Positions 23,077 to 27,150 of a stretch of DNA of 27,150 bases are shown one piece after another (positions within the stretch are counted from its first letter, which is position 1; each line of letters begins with the position of its first letter). Both the position numbers and the translations under genes were made by a program. The notes under the pieces were generated by a model, which was not told the DNA's origin, did not search any database, and was given only the letters and a program-made list of their open reading frames with translations. Source of the DNA: Nitrososphaerota archaeon. GTDB taxonomy: Archaea > Thermoproteota > Nitrososphaeria > Nitrososphaerales > CADDZS01. Location of the stretch: NCBI GenBank assembly GCA_027314685.1, contig DAHVAI010000442.1, forward strand, positions 1-27,150, given 5' to 3'.

Positions 23077-24620
23077 AGACATTGGGCAGTAACAACAAGG
23101 AATCGAACATATTTGCACGCGAAGCTACCGGCCTCACGAGGCAAGTCTCCTTTCTTGATACAATTGCAATCAACGTCAGTTACATGTCAGTAGGCTCGGC
23201 CTTGGCTCTGATCGGATTCACCATGTTTTACTTGCCAACCGTTTCTGGAGTCAATTTGGTTTATGGGTCCATGATAGGTGCATTGATTGCTATACCTCAA
23301 GTATTTGTCTACACGATGATGCAAAAGCGCGTCTCAAGAACCGGTGGCGACTACGTGTGGATGTCCCGTTCTCTCGGTGGATTTCTAGGAAGCTCTGTCA
23401 CGTTCATGGGAATAACCATGGAGACTATGCCTTACCTAGCGTTAATCGCACTTTCTGCTGTGTTTGCAATCGGTTCGGTGGGAGTGGTTCTGGGAGATGC
23501 TGGTTTCAATTCGCTGGCTTCTTCTGGAGCGAATCCTCTGCACCAGTTTATCGTTGCCTCAGTCATTTTCGTTGCTCTTGTCGGTGTTAACATCGTTAGG
23601 CCGCGAACGGGATTTAGAATCATATCGGTATTCTGGACTGTAGGAATCCTGGCATTGATCCTTTCAATCCTTTCACTGCTTGTTGCTGGAAGGGCTGGGG
23701 TTGAAAACTACGTCAATACATTGAATATTCCTAACACTACTTATTCATCCATACAAGCCTCTTATCATGGACCAAACTTCAATTTTCAAAACACGCTCCT
23801 CATACTTCCCTATTTTGCGCTATTCAGCTATCCATGGTTTAATGCTGCGCCGTCGGTGGGATCAGAGATCCGCGGCGGAAAGGCGGTAAGATGGAACGCA
23901 CCGCTGTCTTTGCTGCTCACGTTCATCGTGATCACAGTTCCTTTCGCAACTATGTATTTCGTTGGTGGCTTTGCTTTCACTAACAGCGCTCTCGTAAACC
24001 GGAATCTTGTGTACGATCATTCTTTCAATTTCTGGACTCTCGCTATGGGCGTATCAAATAATTTCATAGTTGAACTTGTGATAGGGCTTGGCTGGATTCT
24101 TTTCACGATGGCTGTCCTTGCATTCGGCATCATCACGATATCCAGATATCTATTGGCTCAGTCATTTGACAGGTTTCTCCCAGAAAGAATTTCTTACGTC
24201 AGTCCTAGATATTCTTCACCTATCATTGCTCATCTCATTGATCTGGTAGTAACAGTTGTGTTGATCGGACTTGCTTCATTTCTTTATGGTACGATTTCCT
24301 CGCTCTACGGCGCCGTGGTAGCATCAATGATTTACTTTGCATTTGTTGGACTGGCCGCAGTCGTTTACGCCCTAAGAAACGAAAAGTCGAGCAAGAAGGC
24401 GATACTTGCAATTGCAGGAATACTGCAAATACTGGTGTTCAGTTTTCTTGTGTATGAATTTTTTGCCTACCATGACGTATGGGGCGGAAATGCGTTTGCA
24501 TACGGGTATATTGTAGTTACATTCATAGTTGGTGCGTTAATTTATGCGGCTTCGAAGAGAATTCATCGAAAAAATGGGATAGACATTTCGCTTGCGTTCA
24601 AAGAGATACCTCCGGAATAG
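23067..24620 (+). CDS. APC-superfamily amino acid/polyamine permease
   Basis: A 517-residue membrane transporter with about twelve hydrophobic segments. Helix 1 region SVGSALALIGFTMF and the following TGGDYVWMSRSLGG are standard APC (AAT/APA-like) motifs; the Gly-rich helix 1 binds substrate amino and carboxylate groups. The segment WFNAAPSVGSEIRGGKAVRW corresponds to the conserved loop after helix 6-7 in this superfamily. ATG 23067 fits a leaderless transcript; the longer frame from 22989 overlaps the regulator start and the promoter. Substrate is an amino acid, amine or diamine, judged from the neighbouring amine dehydrogenase and aminotransferase. It is convergent with the aminotransferase, the two stops being 2 nt apart. 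Confidence 0.93.
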   Translation: MCSETLGSNNKESNIFAREATGLTRQVSFLDTIAINVSYMSVGSALALIGFTMFYLPTVSGVNLVYGSMIGALIAIPQVFVYTMMQKRVSRTGGDYVWMSRSLGGFLGSSVTFMGITMETMPYLALIALSAVFAIGSVGVVLGDAGFNSLASSGANPLHQFIVASVIFVALVGVNIVRPRTGFRIISVFWTVGILALILSILSLLVAGRAGVENYVNTLNIPNTTYSSIQASYHGPNFNFQNTLLILPYFALFSYPWFNAAPSVGSEIRGGKAVRWNAPLSLLLTFIVITVPFATMYFVGGFAFTNSALVNRNLVYDHSFNFWTLAMGVSNNFIVELVIGLGWILFTMAVLAFGIITISRYLLAQSFDRFLPERISYVSPRYSSPIIAHLIDLVVTVVLIGLASFLYGTISSLYGAVVASMIYFAFVGLAAVVYALRNEKSSKKAILAIAGILQILVFSFLVYEFFAYHDVWGGNAFAYGYIVVTFIVGALIYAASKRIHRKNGIDISLAFKEIPPE

Positions 24621-24622
24621 AT

Positions 24623-25972
24623 CTACTTTTTTCTTGCGAATGTTTGTGACGCGTCAACAAGGTCTTCAACGTCATTTTCCGAGTGAACAGTAGAAATTGC
24701 TCCAATGTGACCTGGAAGGAAGTAGATTCCATGTTCTGCAATCATGGAGAAATAGTATTCCTTCTCGAGCGTTCTATTCGATGAATCCACATCGTCAGGG
24801 GATGAGATTTCCTCTTGCTCGTCAGTGAGAAAATGCGTTGCAAATAGCGAACCTGACCCGGTGGTCCTTGTTCGAAAGCCGTTCTCCCCAAACATCTTGT
24901 CCACGGATGTTCGCAGTTTGTTTCCCATTTTCTCAAGTCGCTTGTAGATCGATTTCTTGTTCTCCATCAGGTGTCTTAAAGTTGCGATTCCAGAGCACAT
25001 GCAAAGAGCATTTTCCGAAAATGTGCCTCCGCCTATCCAAACTCTCTCAGTCTTTGACTTGTACCTAGAGACGTTTGCCAGTTCGAGGATTTCCGATCTG
25101 CCGACGATCGCTGAGACAGGTAACCCTCCGCCCAATATCTTCCCAAGAGTGGTTACATCGGGCGTGATTCCGTAGTATTCCTGCGCCCCTCCAAGCGACA
25201 GACGAAATCCCGTTATCACTTCATCAAAGATGAGGAGTGCTCCGTTTTTCGAACACTCGCTACGTAAGAATTTGAGATACTCTTTCTGTGCTGGAAGCAC
25301 TCCACCTCCTCCCATCACGGGCTCTATGATTATACCTGCAATTTCTTCTGGAGATTCTCTAAGAATACGTCTAGTCTCTTCCAGATCGTTGAACCTTGCA
25401 AGCTTGACAAGCTTGTCATCTTCTGCTATCATGCCGGCACTTTCTGTGACGGTGTATGGTTGGGTTACTCCTACAGCTAGAGCAGAATTGTATCCATGCC
25501 ATCCGCCTGCAATTTTCACAATTGTCTTGCGTTTTGTGTAGCCGCGCGCGAGCCTGACGGCATACATGGTGGCTTCTGCCCCTGTCGAGCAGAACCTCAC
25601 AGATTCAGCGCTGGGGACGGTATCGTTGACTAGTCTAGCTAGTTCGTGAGCAAGCCTGTTTGGAGTGCCGTAGAGAAGGCCGTTCGAGACCTGTTTCTTT
25701 AGCGAGCTTACAACAAAAGATGGCGAGTGACCAGAAATTAGGGCAGTATGTCCCATCCAGTAATCAGTGTACCTGTTTCCATCAACATCCCAGATGTATT
25801 TGCCTTTGGCCATATCTGTGTAAAATGGGTACGGATCGAAAAAGCGTGCATTGTGGCTTTGCCCACCTGGCATTATCCTGGATGAGTCAAGATACATCCG
25901 GTAGGATTTTCTGGTCTTGTTCCTGTATATTTTCTCAGTATCTGCGATCTTCTTTTCCGATGGACTCTGCAA
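24623..25972 (-). CDS. Class III aminotransferase (glutamate-1-semialdehyde-aminomutase-like)
   Basis: A 449-residue PLP enzyme. PLP-phosphate loop is S129-T-G-A-E-A, the pyridine-N Asp is D250 in FDEVITGFR, and the Schiff-base lysine is K278 in TTLGKILGGGLP. The closest resemblance by motifs is to HemL-like enzymes, but the partners (amine dehydrogenase, APC permease, substrate-sensing regulator) point to a catabolic omega-aminotransferase acting on an imported amino acid or amine. Whether it could supply 5-aminolevulinate cannot be decided here. TTG 25972 is the start, 17 nt after the stop of the upstream gene on the same strand; a GTTTAGAC element about 25 nt upstream could also give it its own leaderless start. 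Confidence 0.9.
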   Translation of the reverse strand: MQSPSEKKIADTEKIYRNKTRKSYRMYLDSSRIMPGGQSHNARFFDPYPFYTDMAKGKYIWDVDGNRYTDYWMGHTALISGHSPSFVVSSLKKQVSNGLLYGTPNRLAHELARLVNDTVPSAESVRFCSTGAEATMYAVRLARGYTKRKTIVKIAGGWHGYNSALAVGVTQPYTVTESAGMIAEDDKLVKLARFNDLEETRRILRESPEEIAGIIIEPVMGGGGVLPAQKEYLKFLRSECSKNGALLIFDEVITGFRLSLGGAQEYYGITPDVTTLGKILGGGLPVSAIVGRSEILELANVSRYKSKTERVWIGGGTFSENALCMCSGIATLRHLMENKKSIYKRLEKMGNKLRTSVDKMFGENGFRTRTTGSGSLFATHFLTDEQEEISSPDDVDSSNRTLEKEYYFSMIAEHGIYFLPGHIGAISTVHSENDVEDLVDASQTFARKK

Positions 25973-25989
25973 GCGGAATTTTTACCTGT

Positions 25990-26397
25990 CTAAACCTTTC
26001 TCTTTGCAAAGTTGTTTTTATCAGCGCTGAGAACGAGAGTCTTAACAAAGCATGTAGTCTGGTCGTTGATCTCGGATCCAGGGACTATGAATGCTCCGAT
26101 AGTTGCGTCAAGAGTGAAGTCAGCGTCTTTCGTGCTTCCCTTAAACTTCATTCTCACTTGTGTTGGTTGGGGCTTCATGATTGAATTCTCATCCATAGCA
26201 AGCTTCACGTTCTTATCTCGTTTTTCAAACCATTGAATTACGTTAGTCCCTGTTTCTTTGGGAAGAGTTCCCAACTGAAACTTCTTGTGGGTCTTGTTGT
26301 ACTCCTCCAAAAGTACTTTGGCGCATTCCTTGGTGAGTTTATCAACATACTCGTATGATTTTTGGACGAGTTCCTTTCCAGTAAGGGGATCTGTCAT
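25990..26397 (-). CDS. Uncharacterised protein
   Basis: The frame is open from 26517, but ATG 26397 (135 residues) is preferred: the upstream part overlaps the 3' end of the ABC permease gene and a TATA-like AGTAAATATG lies at 26424-26433. The product has an N-terminal helix rich in Lys and Glu (KSYEYVDKLTKECAKVLLEEYNK), then a beta-rich half (TQVRMKFKGSTKDADFTLDATIGAFIVPGS across residues about 78-107). No motif is recognised and there is no membrane segment or signal peptide. Confidence 0.5.
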   Translation of the reverse strand: MTDPLTGKELVQKSYEYVDKLTKECAKVLLEEYNKTHKKFQLGTLPKETGTNVIQWFEKRDKNVKLAMDENSIMKPQPTQVRMKFKGSTKDADFTLDATIGAFIVPGSEINDQTTCFVKTLVLSADKNNFAKRKV

Positions 26398-26455
26398 GAG
26401 CAGGAAATAACTCGGACATTTGCAGTAAATATGTTTGGCTCCTGTTGCGATAACC

Positions 26456-27150
26456 CTATGGTTGCTGCCATCTAGCCTTGAATACGGCAAGCAACAGGAA
26501 AAACAACGTAAACCCAATTAGAGCGAGCCAGCTGAGCTCAATCTGCCCGAAGGAATAGTTCTGAAGGCCGAGCATAGATTGTATTAGGATTGAAAGATGT
26601 GTCGTCGGAACCAAATAAGCCAAGAATCTCAAACTCTTTGGTATAATTGTAATCGGATAGAACACGGGCGGCAGCACAGTCAGAAGTGTCGTAACGAGAG
26701 AAGTGATCGTAAATGCACTCCTGCTTTGCAAAATGTAAGTTGAGAGAAAGAATCCGAGGGCGGAAGCAAAGATCCAAGTAAGTATCATCATTATAATCAC
26801 CAGCGGAAAGCTCCAACTGATCAATCCAAGATATGCGTATAGTCCTATTATAACAGCAAGCGACGGGGCGACGAATGTGACTTCTCCAAGACTCAAACCT
26901 ACTAGATAGTCCACGGCTGAGACAGGAGATGCAACACAGAAATCTTGGAATTTGTATTGGATCCTGTACATTGTTGCATCTGCACCTAAGAACAGTCCAG
27001 CAGAAACGAGGATTGATATTGTTCCACCGATCACTCCGTAGGAGAGGTAGCTTCTACCGCCGATCACGAAGAGAAAGAAGACCAGGGGGAACGGGGTCGT
27101 TGAACTGAAGATTCTCATCCCGGGCTGCCTCATTACGACTAAAAGTCCGG
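26456..27150 (-). CDS. ABC-2-type transporter permease, C-terminal part (runs off the right edge)
   Basis: The minus strand is open from the TAG at 26456-26458 to the window edge, 231 residues. The sequence is almost all hydrophobic: at least six segments, including SYLSYGVIGGTISILVSAGL, and the family-typical FYPITIIPKSLRFLAYLVPTTH stretch (P-I..P..L..... P) near the last helices. This is an ABC-2 permease that, with a separate ATPase, exports drugs, polysaccharides or lipids. Frame upstream of ATG 27133 (GLLVV before MRQPG) still looks like permease, so the start is probably outside the window. The stop lies 58 nt from the start of the next gene. Confidence 0.9.
   Translation of the reverse strand, partial: GLLVVMRQPGMRIFSSTTPFPLVFFLFVIGGRSYLSYGVIGGTISILVSAGLFLGADATMYRIQYKFQDFCVASPVSAVDYLVGLSLGEVTFVAPSLAVIIGLYAYLGLISWSFPLVIIMMILTWIFASALGFFLSTYILQSRSAFTITSLVTTLLTVLPPVFYPITIIPKSLRFLAYLVPTTHLSILIQSMLGLQNYSFGQIELSWLALIGFTLFFLLLAVFKARWQQP

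Noticed and set aside
25660..26184. Long plus-strand open frame over the aminotransferase
   Set aside because: It is antisense to a gene with complete PLP motifs and its translation has no recognisable domain.

Overview
The window looks like a compact archaeal chromosome segment, most likely from a thaumarchaeote (Nitrososphaeria-like, possibly a heterotrophic soil or sediment lineage). Four things support this. Many genes start with TTG or GTG and have a TATA-like element about 25-30 nt upstream and almost no leader, as in archaeal leaderless transcription. The window has the archaeal-type mevalonate module (UbiD-family decarboxylase plus two-subunit aconitase X). It has archaeal protein architectures: an HTH-ThiN regulator, an AN1 zinc finger fused to an M50 protease, and an aSelBL-like elongation factor with a decayed G domain. 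Gene packing is tight, with several convergent pairs touching or overlapping. The assignment to a phylum is inference. No rRNA, tRNA, CRISPR array, insertion sequence or phage gene was seen, and no gene-free gap exceeds about 250 nt.

Layout. 1-433: edge-truncated M20 peptidase (-). 594-2162: VKOR-type thiol oxidoreductase, a 3'-truncated GNAT acetyltransferase and a YfcD-like Nudix hydrolase (+). 2163-3042: a regulatory-looking leader and a DUF2267 protein. 3046-6148 (-): lipoamide dehydrogenase, octanoyltransferase LipB, then a UbiA prenyltransferase broken by a frameshift. 6262-7233: HTH-ThiN regulator. 7244-9876: an unknown helical protein, the AN1-M50 membrane protease, a thioredoxin-like protein and a small membrane protein. 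9984-13263 (+): a small protein resembling proteasome-assembly chaperone PAC3, then decarboxylase, phosphomevalonate dehydratase large subunit and small subunit. 13289-19205 (+): two small proteins, a frameshifted SIS-domain protein, an M3 oligopeptidase, an asparagine-synthetase-like ATPase, the aSelBL-like factor and an A-type Fe-S carrier with a Cys/His tail. 19213-25972: an unknown protein, an amine-dehydrogenase-like oxidoreductase, a MetE-like protein, an HTH/solute-binding fusion regulator divergent from an APC permease, and a class III aminotransferase. 25990-27150: an unknown protein and an edge-truncated ABC-2 permease (-).

How they fit together. The 10344-13263 trio gives two consecutive steps of the archaeal mevalonate route (phosphomevalonate dehydration, then decarboxylation of the anhydro product) feeding isoprenoid lipid synthesis. 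Lpd and LipB form a lipoylation/2-oxoacid or glycine-cleavage support pair. VKOR and the thioredoxin-like protein could cooperate in disulfide chemistry, although they are not adjacent. The 19.7-26.0 kb block looks like uptake and breakdown of an amino acid or amine, controlled by a one-component sensor derived from a solute-binding protein; a near-perfect 16-bp palindrome lies on the permease start codon.

The most unusual points are the PAC3-like gene next to the mevalonate genes, the HTH/solute-binding regulator with its candidate operator, the elongation factor with a nearly intact P-loop but lost GTPase motifs, and three genes (GNAT, UbiA, SIS) whose frames are interrupted in ways suggesting either real decay or 1-base assembly deletions.
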